This document shows, one piece after another, positions 11,803 through 23,936 of a DNA stretch of 64,000 bases (its first letter is position 1; each line of letters begins with the position of its first letter). Position numbers and translations under genes: made by a program. The stretch is from positions 391,732-455,731 of the forward strand of contig PUQB01000005.1 in the NCBI GenBank assembly GCA_003024785.1, given 5' to 3'. The notes beneath the pieces were generated by a model. That model did no database searches, was not told the origin of the DNA, and saw nothing but the letters and a program-made list of their open reading frames with translations. Source of the stretch: Selaginella tamariscina. Its lineage: Eukaryota > Streptophyta > Lycopodiopsida > Selaginellales > Selaginellaceae.

Positions 11803-13305
11803 GGGGCATGCCTAACCTTGTCAAGATTCTTGATGGCCCATGCATGCAAAGACCATCTTAAAAAGTTTTGGAGTATGCCACATCCCTGCTTGATGATGAA
11901 GATAATTGTGCATGTTCATGGATGAGAACATTCCATGGACATATGAGGAAGTTATGCATGGTCCTGATTCCTACATTTGGTGTATGATCATCCAAGATGA
12001 AATGGATTCTCTTCTTGAGAATTACATATTTGAAATTTTCAATGCCCCACAAGGTTGCAAACTCGTGGACTTCAAGTGGGTATTCAAGAAGACCCATGAT
12101 CACTACATGGCTTGGCTTGTAACTAAGGGTTTCACGCAAGTGAAAGGCATCAACTATGATAAAACATTTTTTCATGTGATCAAGATGATAAGCGTTCAAA
12201 CCATCTTGGCTCTTGCAAATGCTCGAAATTGAAAAGTCCATTAAATAAATGTGAAAATTGCCTTCCTTCATGGCCAACTAGAGAAAAAAATCTTTATGTG
12301 GATCCCTGCTAGTTTACCTAGTCACATAGATTGTTGTAAAGTATAGAGGCTTCACAAGACTTTGTATGGCTTAAAACAATCGTCACTTGTGTGGTACCAA
12401 AAGTTCGATAAAGTCTTACGCAAACAAGGTTTTCATCATGCTGCTGCCAACTCAAATATTTATAGCGAGGGAGAAGCTATGTTTATTGTGGCCTTGTACG
12501 TGAATGGCTTGTTAATCATTAAGGGAGATGAACTAGCCATTTGGGCCTTGAAGGCCACGCTCACTAGCACCTTTCGAATGAAAGATCTTAGCAAAGTATG
12601 CTCCTTCGTGGATATCCAGGCCTACAACTACTACCTTGAAAATCTACAAGGTCAATATGTAAAGTTGCTCCTTCAACGCTTTTGCATGGCCGATTGCCAT
12701 TCAGTGTGGACACCAATGGTAGTCGGGGCATTGGCTTTAGACGGTGCTGGGCTTGAGCTAGATGATGATATTCCCTGCAACTTGATTGGATCCTTGATGT
12801 ATTTGGCCCTTATAACGCGGCTAGATATATATTATGTGATCATTGCATTAAGCCAATTTAATGCAAAGCCATGCACTAGTGCCACCAAACACATATTGTG
12901 ATACCTCAAAGGCACAATGGACCATGGCTTATGTTACTCTATGCAAGATGTAGCTCTAGCTTGCTAAATAAATGCTAGTTGGACTACCAAAGAAGAATGT
13001 CAACTGACCACTAGTTTCAGCCTTCAGCTATGTAGAATTGCCATCAGTTGGGCAAATAAATGACATAGTGTTGTAGCACGCTTGTCTGCTGAAGCAAAAT
13101 ATATTGCTCCGACTACATGCTACAAGAAGGTTGTGTGACTGAAACAACTGATGGAGGATCTCGGTAATCATCAACCTGAGCTAATTGCTAAATGGTGTGA
13201 CAGCCAGAACAGCATTGCCATGACATGAAACCCAATGTTTCATGGTTGTAGTAAATATATCCTCATCGAGTCCAAGACAAGTTCGATGCAAGAGTGATAT
13301 GGATT
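11803..13305 (+). pseudogene. Ty1/copia RT-RNase H remnant (continuation after element A)
   Basis: RT pieces include W..KA...E..SL, a KTTHDHY..WLVTKGFTQ-like segment near 12085-12150 and a MYGLKQSSLVWYQKF stretch at 12362 (copia consensus YGLKQAPRAWY). RNase H follows to about 13265, ending in a segment resembling the usual CDNQSAI...H.RTKHI motif. Fossil with several breaks. The 3' LTR expected after it is not seen. Confidence 0.85.
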
Positions 13306-13310
13306 GGGTT

Positions 13311-13347
13311 AGGTTTTTAGTTAATCCAACGGACTGAGATTTTCTAT

Positions 13348-13385
<38 letters not shown>

Positions 13386-13642
13386 TTAAATTACTAGTTA
13401 ATAAAATTCAAAATTCATTATATGTAATCTATTGCTTTAAATTTAAATTTAATTAATTAATTATTCAAAAATGCATTTACCCACTTGGATTCGCTCTGAC
13501 AAAGATACAACTTCCAAGATCAATACAGTACAATGGTAAGATAACCTTCACAGCATGGATTCGACCCACATTGTACATTTATTATTATTAAATATGTATT
13601 AGTATTATTTAAACTTAATTTGGACATTTTACATCATTAGTG
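13311..13642. other. AT-rich spacer with (AT)n tract
   Basis: (AT)n microsatellite at about 13346-13380, then AT-rich DNA with no coding signal up to the presumed promoter of the MIS12-like gene. Confidence 0.7.
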
Positions 13643-13651
13643 TTTAGGGTT
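13643..13651 (+). promoter_or_regulatory. Telo-box upstream of the MIS12-like gene
   Basis: TTTAGGGTT, the complement of the plant telo-box AACCCTAAA, lies about 140 bp before the proposed start codon. Telo-boxes are common in promoters or leaders of plant cell-cycle and translation genes. A single short match, so weak on its own. Confidence 0.35.
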
Positions 13652-13790
13652 CTTGGCGAGGGATCTTGCGGCATGCCGGTAAGCGATTTCTTTATGCAAC
13701 CTTACTGAGGGGAAGCGCTCATTGTTTGCATTGAATTAGGCTGAAATCGAACCGCCTGGAGTGTTGCGTTATCTGCTGGGGGCATTGGTG

Positions 13791-14911
13791 ATGATAATTG
13801 GTGTTCCTGCCTCTTTTATTCATGTTGTTCCGAAATCGCCGTGTTCCAAGCTCAAGCAAGCAGACGTAGGTGCGCTCTTCCTTTTTAAGTATACATACAT
13901 ACATATATATTCTAAAATGCATCTGGATCATTACATATGTGAAAAAACTAAGTTATACACACGCCATGTGTGCGTGTGTGATTGATCTTCATATAACTGA
14001 AATATTTGCCATAATGTTTTTGCAGATCATTCTAGTATATACTTCATACAAGTGATAAACCGGGTTAATTAAGTTTTCCAACCCACTAAACTTCTAGTAT
14101 TTACTTAAACTTACCCTTCAACCCACAATGTCGCCTCTTTTCAACGGGAGCTCTTCTTTGCCGATGTCTTCAATGCTGTAAGTCTTTCTGATTAACAGAC
14201 GCTTCCACATACACACGCAAACCCACATATGGATACGTACACACACAGATATATATATGTGTGTGTGTGTAGACACACACACACACACTCAACATTTTTG
14301 CCTTCTGTTTCTTTAGGTGGATGATCTCAACAATGATGGGTTCAACGCTCTTGAAGAGTAAGTACAATCAAGATCCACACACACAGGTACACACAGGTTA
14401 ATGGTTTTTCATTGTTGTTCTAGACAAGTTGCCAAAGTGCTAAATCTGTCAAGAGAGCAAGAGCTCGTGCAATTGAAAGAGGTAAATTAATGAACTAGCA
14501 CCTCTGTATATGTCTATATTATTTATGCATGTGAGTTTACCGATATGTATATATACACGTTGCAGGTTGTGGATGAATTATTTATCAAAGTGCAAATAGC
14601 TGTAGAGGTGAATTTGCAGCGTTGGAAGAAGTATTGTGAAGAAAACTGCTTCTACATTCCGGAATCCATCACGAAAGAAGATAATAAGGTTTGCATTGTG
14701 TGTGTATACAATGCAAAGTTACACATTATATATAACGTAACGGGCATATTGTAGTGCAAGTTTAATACATTGTTATTTTGTTGTTCGTTTTACATTCACA
14801 GGAAGCACAGAGCTCAAGCACATTAGAAAGAAATAGTGCGGATGTTGCAAAAGAAGCACAACTTGATGCACAACTTGAAGCTCTTCGACGTCGCATTCTT
14901 ACTGTAAGCTG

Positions 14912-14967
<56 letters not shown>

Positions 14968-15892
14968 ATGTGTGTGTGTGACTAATAGAAGAAACGAACT
15001 CGTTAATGCTATATCGATTATTTTTAGAATATCTCTTTATTTAGATAGCACATGAGGACACTCACACGGACACACACATACACACAATTGAAATGAAAGT
15101 AAATGTTAATCAAGTTAAAATAGGTAGTCCTATATTTCTTGTCAGGTGAAACGGGAATCTTCGAAGCTGAGCAAGGACTGTAAAACTGTCGAGGCTTTGT
15201 TAAACTGCAAACGTGCAAAAGTCGATGGTGTGGCTCGTGCAGCTATGTTCATAGACGAGAACAAACTATCAACTATTGAAGGTAGCTATTACATACACAC
15301 ATGGACAGACACGCCCGTGTATATGTGTTTGTTTGATTACTGATAATTTGTATATGGTTGCACCAAATGCAGCAGAAATCTCACGAGCCGGTGCTAGGCT
15401 TCTGGAGCGAATGAAGAACTCTGAGATGCAAACAACCGGTGAGAGCAAATAACACAAAGACCCATACACGTATATATATACTAAGCTAATATATATTTTA
15501 ATTGGAACTTGTATATTGGTAGTGTTTGACAATGATAACAGAGGTGTAAGTAATTAGATGAGCCTTATTATAGACACGAGCCGGTTATGTTTTATCAACT
15601 ATACATACACACAGGCACGTGCACAGTGGAATCATTTACATATTTAAAGAGGTGTACGTAATATTCGTAATTTGTAATACATTATATCAAAACCTGTTCT
15701 TCGTGTAGAGTAGTATAAAAAGTAAAAACTGTACATTAATTAATATACAGAATGCATTCTATATATATAATCTGTTTGTTTTCTTCTGCAGAATCAAATG
15801 TAGCTGACCCTAAGAGCAAAGCTGCATTTGCTAAACTTCTTAATGAAGTAAGTAATATTGTGGATGACATTGCACCACTAGCCTACAAATGA
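13791..15892 (+). CDS. MIS12: MIS12-like kinetochore protein (9-exon model)
   Basis: The proposed exons join in frame with GT-AG sites: 13791-13865, 14151-14177, 14317-14357, 14424-14481, 14566-14688, 14802-14903, 15146-15281, 15373-15438 and 15792-15892. They give about 242 residues, the usual length of plant MIS12. Recognition rests on three blocks. LFFADVFNAVDDLNND resembles LFINEVLNTVDDLVDD of plant MIS12. RWKKYCEENCFYIPE resembles WEKYCLRHCFTVPE. DAQLEALRRRILTVKRES resembles DAQLDSLRNKLTQVGKES. The rest is predicted helix and coiled coil. MIS12 is the core of the Mis12 complex, which links centromeric chromatin to Ndc80 at the kinetochore. The first exon is the weakest part: its ATG at 13791 was chosen because it reaches a GTAGGT donor in the right phase. 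Exon 8 has a NAGNAG acceptor (15373 or 15376). A 21-nt micro-exon near 15525-15545 would also keep phase. The gene looks intact. Introns contain GA and CA microsatellites. Confidence 0.8.
14915..14965 (+). repeat. (GA)n microsatellite in an intron
   Basis: About 25 GA units starting 11 bp after the donor of exon 6 of the MIS12-like gene, followed by a short GT run. Confidence 0.95.
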
Positions 15893-18865
15893 TCACTATA
15901 CTAAAGCTGTTCATCTTTACAGCTTTAAAATAGCACTACTTAGGAGTTTTATAAATAGCTGATAAAAAAGTGTGTGATGCTACAGTAGTTGAAGAGCACC
16001 TGGGGTGATTAAATCAAAACTTCTGGTACCAAATGTTTTTTATTAGTCCGACAATTATTGATAATTTATTTACATCAATCATTGAAAAAAGTAATTAAAC
16101 TTCATAGCTTAACCCATCAAAACAAATCTGCAATTCAAACTGCAGCAGAGAAACCTTTTAAATTGTTTATGTTTATATCCTCTCGAAATTATATATATGT
16201 TTTCTTTTCGATTGATGCTTAGTTACAGATATACTATCCGTATGCAGATAAAACTATATACACACACTCCTGTACAATAAGATATATTATCAGTACACAT
16301 GGCAATTTATGATGCTTCAAGGTCTTAAATACTATCCATAACTTGTTACCAAGTGAGAAAATATAATAGACAATATTGTCCACCGTCGTTGTATTTTTGG
16401 TGGGAAAAATCGTATTAAATTATTTATTGATTTATTATTCTTGTTATAATCTTCTTTCATTCTATAAATATTTTAAATAAAAATTGATGAAATGTTATAA
16501 ATTTGAGTTTGTAATCTTATGGGTCTCTATATCATTTATTTTAAGAAACTCAAATCTATATATGACATTTACGTAGATATAGATATGCAATTCTCTATAT
16601 TAAGTTGATGTCTCACTTTTCTAATCAATTGAAGTGCATGTTTCAAACTCATATACAAATTTAATAAATTGCTGTATATGTGTCATTTTTACATGTTTTT
16701 GCCATTTTACCTTTCAACCCATGGTAATTTTATAATATGCCATTTGAATATTGAGTAAAAATATTAAATTCCTTTGAATCTAAAGATTATTTTTATGTGA
16801 CCACAGAAATTCATTCAAATTTAATATTCTTTGTTTGTCAAAAGATATTCTAAATTTAAACGAGTGTAATCATTATATTATTTCTTTGGGTAATTAAATT
16901 TTAAATTGTTATTCTTATAGTTTACTACAAAATGGAAGAGCAACAATGGCAACACTAATTCAAAAAGGTAAATATTTAATTTATTTATTTATATATATAT
17001 ATTTTTATCAAGGTCTTTTAAAAAAAAAAAGGGCCCATTATTGAATTGGCTTAGGGGTGGAAGCATAGTTCCATATGGCATGGTAGTGCCATATATAATT
17101 GAAGAAGCAAAAAAAGCACTTGGGGTAATACAATTATTAAAAAAGTAATGATCATTTTTTTTTTTTTAATAAATTAGACCTTTTATTTTTCTTGAGCTTT
17201 TATCAAAATTGATAAAGAAAGTAAGAAAAAAAAATTTAAAATTTTTTTTTTCTCAATTCTTCTAGGTAAGGGGTCTATAAATTTTTATGTTTGGTATATT
17301 CAAGTTAAGAAAATAAATATTTTTTATCAAGTAGGATTATGACTATTCAAGTAAGAGGCTTGAAGAATCATAATAATTATATTAATTATACAATTACTAA
17401 AAATAATTGAATTATAAATGATGAGTTTAGGAAAACATGTCATGTATAGTAAAATAAGAAATTAATGAGTAATTTGATTTTGTAAAAAGAAAAAAAAATT
17501 ATTCAAGTTATGAAAATGAATTATGATTTTGTAAATAGTGATCAGTACAATTATTATATAACTCAAGTGTTTGAGAATAAAAATGAAAGTTGTTAAAGAA
17601 GATCTTTGTTTAAAGTTACAAAAAAAAAATTTATTTAGCATGATGCTTGATGAAAACATTGATAATTGCTTTGAACGACATTAATTTTTTATGTTAGTTT
17701 TCTCATAAACAAAGAAAAAAGTGTTTAAGCTAATAAATTTATTATATTACTGCCTCTTCACGATGATATAATGAATTAATTTACATTGGCCTAGTTCAAG
17801 TACTAAAGAGTTTAAACTTGGACTTAAATAAATTAATAATTTTGGTAATGGATGAATGTAACACTATGTTAGGACTAATACAAGAGTAGTCTAGTGTATA
17901 GTACATCGAGAAGCACTAGAAATAAATGATGGATTTAAAATAAAAGAACTCTTCAAGTTTATAGACACTATCCTAAGTAAAGTATATTCTTGATTAAGTA
18001 AAAGTGTAAATTGCTATTAATGTTTTAAAAAGTTATTTGAAAATTATGATCATAAACAATTAACTTTGTTATAAATTTATAAAGTTTGGTGGTTATTACA
18101 AGGGCATGTTATGAAATAATATGAATGTGATCCTTGTACATTAACAAATTGAATTGTTAAGAGGTATGACACCTTAAGAATTTTTGAAATATTCTTATAA
18201 ATGCTTCTTATTGTAACCAAATTTTTTAATTGTTTTTATGTTTTACATGTGTAATTTTTTATTCATTTCTTAATTAACGTGCTTATTGAGTTAAATAAGC
18301 TCAATCCTTTCAACACGAGAGAATATCGTTGGTTATGATTAATAACTTTTTAAATTTTGATATAACAATTTATTAAGGGACATTTGTTAGATTGTTGAAC
18401 AGATTCAAACTTATTATTATGTTTTCTTTTTGTTAGTGAAGTTGGAATTTAAAGTATCATGTAAATGAACACATTATTTTTACGTTTTAAAACATGAAGA
18501 AATACCATGAAATACCAAGGTTTTAAATACATAAGTAGTTGTACCACCATGATAACTTTGAGATTACAAAAATATTGCAAGCAATATATTTAAACATTCT
18601 TAACTAATGATTTAAAGATTTTATGTTTTTGAATAATATCATCCTTATTCAATTTTGGATAATTTAATAAATAAAAGAAAACATAGTTTGAGAATTTTTT
18701 TAATAAGATCAATTATGACCAAAATATTATTAATAAAAATGTCAGAATTTTAATATGAGGAACCAATATGTACCAATATGTGATTATTGGCCATCTAATT
18801 GATATCCTATCATAAGTTCTTTAGAATGATTATTCTTTAAACCTTAAAAGATAATTCAAGTAGAA
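15893..18865. other. AT-rich spacer, no gene seen
   Basis: Very AT-rich, with A and T homopolymers (17011-17020, 17155-17167, 17240-17252) and an AT tract near 16990. No frame longer than about 65 codons has coding character. The first few hundred bases should hold the 3' UTR of the MIS12-like gene. Confidence 0.65.
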
Positions 18866-20209
18866 AAGCTCATGTCTTAACTTCACGATCGTGTCTCATA
18901 CATACCCCGTGACAAAGCTAAGGCATTATTGAGAAATTACTTTCACTTCGGAATATAATGCCTTTTAAGGTGACAAGGGGTGTCTTGAACCATGACTAAC
19001 TTTTAAAGGTTTGATTGGCCAAGTCACACATAAACTTAGGATTAGTATTTAATGAGAACATGAATTTGTACCATATATAGATACAAGTATTTTTTAAGCA
19101 AACTCCCTAAGGTTAAGTTTGGATAACCCTAAATACATGACCATGCAAGTGACTCATAAAAGGGCTTTTATTAACGAGCTTAAGTTGTTCAACTCTTGAA
19201 CATGTTCACACTCCCAAGGAGAACACTCTTAACCAAGTATGCTAATTAGCACACATGGTTTCAAAACCTAACCTCTTTCAAGAAAATGCCCAAGACTTAA
19301 CACCTTGATGCAAACATAAATATGCTAGATTATGGTTCAAAGGTGCTCATGTCTGCAGCCATGCTTATTAGAATATCTAACTCTTTAGTGTTAAACTCAT
19401 GACACAACCTTGAAGGGTGTGCCATGGGCATTGTACCTTGTGCTAATTAACTTAGTGTCACATGTTTATCTGACAGCATTTCCAAGATGTAAATTATCTC
19501 ATTATAGCCCCTTAGGCTCAAGAGTTACACATAAACCCTTTTATGAACCCTCATGAATACGGTAAAGAAAACTCATCTAACTAGTGAAACATGTACGTCA
19601 ACAAAACCTTCTAGGTGTGTGATCGAGTTACCAGACGGAAGGAGTTAGCTAACTCTATGGACGTAGTGTATTCTAGCATAATAATGTGGATTTGTCAACT
19701 CTAAGGGTAAGATTACCCTTAACTTGTGACATACCCTTACATATTGATAGTTAGGGCAGCATAAAGCTACGTTCGCATTGGTGGAGAAAAAAAAAACTAA
19801 ACACCTCTCAATCTTTAGCAAGCCACTTATATTACTTAATATATGTGACAGAGTTATTTTCAAAAGAATAATACTTGGTGAGGTTTAGCCTAACAACCCA
19901 CCAACCCTTAAACCCTATCCCTTGGGGTTTACAACATGGGTTTATGGCAACACTAGACTCTAGGCATATCTGACACGCATTGAACTCACTAAAATTTATC
20001 AAGATTCTAATTAGAACATGAAAAATAAAAAAAGAAAAATATTTTTAAATAAAAGTGTTATCCTCCAAATATTTAATGACACCTAATCAGATGCATTAAG
20101 TATGCATGTTTCATTTATATAATTATATTTAGTACTAATCGATATAGTTCATATAGGTAACAATAATTAACTTTCAAAATAAAGAGTGGTAATAATAAAA
20201 ATTATAACA
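18866..20209 (-). repeat. Decayed solo LTR fragment of the copia/LARD family
   Basis: Colinear with the minus-oriented LTR at 26090-27751. The words CTCATGTCTTAAC, CATACCCCGTGAC, GGTGACAAGGGGTG, GGATAACCCTAA and TATAGCCCCTTAGG recur in the same order. It ends in a weak match to the LTR end at 20197-20209 (AAAATTATAACA). The first ~280 bp of the LTR are not recognisable. It is much more diverged than the other copies, hence the oldest. No target duplication could be found. Confidence 0.75.
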
Positions 20210-20909
20210 CTAACAATGATATCTACGAACGCTCTGAATAAGGAATGAACAATGCATTCTAGATTTGAAATTCAATGAAACAAAAGCATCCATGTACCCT
20301 AGCATTTCAATATAACTTTTTACCCTTTTCATTAATGGGTAAAAACAATTCCATATAAAAACTGCCTTTCACTTTAAAGTCAGATCCTAGCCTGCAAAAT
20401 TTATGCCCTGGTGCACTGAGTATATAATTTAAGTCTTTCACACACATGGCTAGTTATCAAAGTTCAACGTACTAAAATATATTATTCAATAGTCTAATGT
20501 CAATGTGCTCAAGGTTAACCTAGTCCCTCCTCCTGATTACTTGTAATAGTGGCCCGAACTCCAAAGGATGTGGTGTGTTTGTGTGCTGTGTCCAGAACAC
20601 ACACACAAGCTAAGGTAAGACCAATGTTCAGATATAGATGTAAATCAAGTTCAGATATAGATGTAAAAACCAAATATATGCATGCATAAGTCACTCACTC
20701 TACCACCAAACTATTTACACATTGATTTACAATGGGTGTTTGTGGGTTGGAAAGAGTGTTAAATAACAAACTCATCGAATGGAAAAGCAATATAAATAAC
20801 AGATTGATAAAATACGAAGTCATCTACACAGTACTAGTCATTTATTTAAAATAGTCACAAAAGTGTACATGCTGCAAAGTTGAATGTATAAACTCGTACC
20901 TCTGTGAAC
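20210..20909. other. Spacer downstream of the synaptotagmin-type gene
   Basis: AT-rich with no coding frame; a short direct repeat CAAGTTCAGATATAGATGTAAA-like near 20620-20670. The last few hundred bases before 20910 are the expected 3' UTR of the minus-strand gene. Confidence 0.6.
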
Positions 20910-23700
20910 TTAACTTGATCGCCACTCCAGCTCAATATGGATCTTGCCGTTCTTCGAGTCGATCAGCTGGTATGTCTCGTTGATTCGCTTGTTATTCACG
21001 ACGTCTGCCAGATTGATATCCGTATGTCCCAGCGACTCCTGATTTATAATCATATACTTGTTAATACTGGTATGCGTGCGTATGAGCATGATCGTGTTAT
21101 ACAGATAAAACTCTTGTTTCACCTTACACTCTGCACGTGTATATATCTAGACCGGTATTACTAACCGTGTGCGTGTGTGCATGTGCATCTGTGTGAGAGA
21201 GAGAGCATTGTTAAACTTACGCGAAGATGCACGCCTATTGACATTGCCTTGCTGACAACCTCCACTCGCAAGCGGTCTTCTACAGGTGGCTCCGAAAGCA
21301 AAACTGAAACTCTTGATCCCATCTTGGATCCCTGCTCTTCTTAATGGCCTACAAAGCAAAAGAACAATTGGTAGACAATCTCCCAGTACAATTTATTCTA
21401 AGATAAATAATTATAGAAATTAGATATTATATATAGAACCAGGTAAGGCCGTGTGAATACTCTATTGACTCTCTACCTCTCTCTCGTGTATGCATGTGAT
21501 ACAAAAACTTAATGAACAAAAGAACAAGTAATAGATAGTCATTCTTGCATGACAGTAAGGAGTCAACGGTTGCGTAGTAGCAAATCATATACATATGTTT
21601 GCTTTGAAATATGCGAATAATAATTCAACGAAAATATTACCTTAGTTTTCTTCTGTTTCGCCTCTGAAGGTAAGTCTCACATAAGGATTAGTGTGTGTTG
21701 CCTTCCAAATCCTCAGCCTCGTGAACAGTAACAACGAGCAAACCACCTCCTCAGGAGTTCCCTCGGGTGCTTTCTGAACGTCCTTGTTATCTTCTTCTTG
21801 CTCGGTTGGAATATCTTGGTCCTCCTTGAAGGGCTTGTAAGTCAATCCAACGACAAGTTGACCACGTGTCTTCTGGTTTGCTGGGTCGTTGGGGTCCATG
21901 TTTTGACCAGGTCCAAAGTCAACGTCTTAGGTTCCCAGGTACGATGTCTTTCAGTGGTACAACTTGCATTCCAAGCTTGTCATGCGCACCAACCTGCACA
22001 TATCAAACACTAGTATATAGATACTAGACGATGCAAGCTACATAATGTACGAATATACTTATCAGAGGTTGAAAAAAAAAGCACACAAACCTTTTCCCAG
22101 TCGTAGGCGAATATCTCGAGTGCCTGTGACTCAAGATCGTGAACAATCATGTGAAAGGTCTCATTCCACTCTGGATTGAGAGTGTTCATCTTAACAGTAG
22201 TTTTCTTCTTTGCCAATGGCCCCCACCGAGAACTAACTTAACATAAGGATCGGACTTTCCAATCATATCCTTCTTCTTTAAACCAGTTGCTTTGATAATC
22301 TTCACTTCCAACATGCCCGCGGGCCTCTTTGCAGCTCTACAAAAGCGTAAAAGCACATTTCAGACCACATAACACATGCGTAAGCGCATATACATACATG
22401 CATATGCATATATACAATATATATACGTGGGTGTATGTATATATGAAAGTACTTCGGATCGTTTATAACGTTGATTTCCAATGTCTTCGGCCATAAGTAC
22501 ATTTGCAACCTTATCCTTAATAAAGTCCTGCAAAAAGATCAAACACCCGTGCACATAAACATGTATAAGTATCCCATACGTCATACAAACGAACCTGAAC
22601 AAAGCCATACAATCCTGGAATTGCCATCAAGTCGCCCCAAGAAGTTTCAATCCAAAATCAACATGTGGCTGGAAGAGAATAGAAAGAATCATGTACCATA
22701 TATAACATATATTTATGAGTGTATTATATATATGAGACATACCTTTTCCATTAAAGAAACTATTATCTTGCAGAAGCAAGGAAATGCAGCAACCAGTGGC
22801 TTTAACGTGACCCGTGCCGTAGCAAAGACTTGCAAATCGACAACCTGATACGAAAGAATATCAACAACGTGAAAGCGAAATCAAGCACAGTTAGAATATT
22901 ATCCAACTTACTTGTACAGTTGCTCTAAGGCCAAAAGCCTTGACTGCAACGAGAATGTTTGGGTTTCCGGCCCATTTGAAAGCAGGTTCAATGATCATCT
23001 CCTTCTCTTGGGTGTCATATACCTTTATTCCTGCAGCAAGTTCGTAAGACATGAACACGATTAAAGCAAGCTTCTTTTACCAGTGAATGTGGGAGGCAAT
23101 GTCCCCAGTGTTAGAGCTTCAAATTCACAAGATTGTAGCTTATACTTTGGCGCATAATCGTCAATGTAAGGCTTAGCCGTGTCGCGAATAATTTTGCAAA
23201 TAGCCTAACACGTGTGTATACAAGTGAATGAGTGGGATCGTGTGTGTGTGTGACATATGTATATTTTATACAAATAGACATGTCTGGTACCGTACCTTGT
23301 CCAGAAAGGGCCATAAGTCCGCTATGAATTTGTTTAGCCAATCCACCTGAAAAGGAATTTTGGGAATTTTAAAATTTGTTCTCAACCATAGAGAAACTTA
23401 CCCTGTCATAGTCGGGATTCTTGACCCAGAGGGGAATCTCTGGCAACAGTTCCTGAGAGACTTTGTATCTAGCTCTTGTAAAGGCCTCACGATCGGGTCC
23501 TGCCCAAAGAGAAAAACTGTCGACAATAGCAAGCTATGAAACCCTGATCTAATAACGCCAATCCGAGATCTAATCAACGTGCACACTACCTTGACATCAA
23601 GCGGCTGGAAATATATGAAGAGGAAGTAGCCGACGACAATGCCGATGGTGATCCCCCATCCGAATCCAACAAGCCCCAGCGCGGTGCTCAACAATCCCAT
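20910..23700 (-). CDS. SYT: Plant synaptotagmin (SMP-C2A-C2B tether), 12 exons; several exons out of frame
   Basis: Exons, minus strand: 23590-23700, 23402-23499, 23296-23346, 23081-23204, 22912-23030, 22743-22844, 22595-22668, 22453-22527, 22091-22336, 21641-21993, 21221-21348 and 20910-21038, all with GT-AG sites. The protein has an N-terminal membrane anchor (residues ~1-33, MGLLSTALGLVGFGWG...), then an SMP lipid-transfer domain (IPLWVKNPDYDRVDW, AICK, LPPTF, KWAGNPNI, VSLMEKPHVDFGLK). C2A follows (GLKKKDMIGKSDPYVK, LNPEWNETF), then C2B (HTNPYVRLTFRGE, RDPRWDQEF) and the family end IDSKNGKIHIELEWRSS. Such proteins sit at ER-plasma membrane contact sites, bind Ca2+ and phospholipids by C2 and move lipids by SMP. 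Exons 2, 7, 9 and 11 are one base short of the expected phase, exon 8 two bases, and exon 10 has about four shifts. Most lie in G, A or T runs. The gene is therefore a recent pseudogene or a correct gene in an assembly with homopolymer errors. Confidence 0.88.
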
Positions 23701-23936
23701 AGCAAAATTGCACCAAAAGAAATATACAGATATACACTATCGCTTCCTCTCTCTCGCACTTGAAAACACGCTTTACTCACACCACCCTCTGACAGAATAT
23801 ACGCCCCCACAACTCAAGGCTCGTTCGGATTGGCCGACAAGTGGCCCCGCTACGTGGTGGCTTCTAAGTTTAGTCTAAACTTTTACCGCTACGTGGCTGT
23901 TAACATTAAACAGTTGTTTACTTAATTAAAACTTAA
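23701..23936 (-). promoter_or_regulatory. Presumed promoter and leader of the synaptotagmin-type gene
   Basis: 236 bp lie between the SYT start codon and the stop of the next minus-strand frame. On the minus strand it contains TATATTTC and a CT-rich stretch (GTGCGAGAGAGAGG complement) close to the start codon. No clear TATA at canonical distance could be fixed. Confidence 0.3.

Larger units (their letters stand above)
1750..13305 (+). mobile_element. Ty1/copia LTR retrotransposon fossil, split by gypsy element A
   Basis: Parts in order: a 1.68-kb 5' LTR (1750-3432), a decayed initiator-tRNA-Met primer site (about 3433-3448), gag, protease/integrase, then reverse transcriptase and RNase H. 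The order integrase before RT defines Ty1/copia. The element is interrupted at 5917-11802 by a gypsy element, and its RT resumes immediately after it. No 3' LTR is found; recognisable sequence fades out around 13270-13305, just before an AT microsatellite at about 13346. It is broken at well over a dozen places and no domain is intact, so it is old. Its 5' LTR is homologous to the LTRs of the two non-coding elements further right, which makes it the probable autonomous relative of that family. The exact right border is uncertain. Confidence 0.85.

Noticed and set aside
13761-13985. 74-codon frame starting with GTG
   Set aside because: Not a plant start codon; only the ATG at 13791 up to the donor at 13865 is used in the MIS12-like model.
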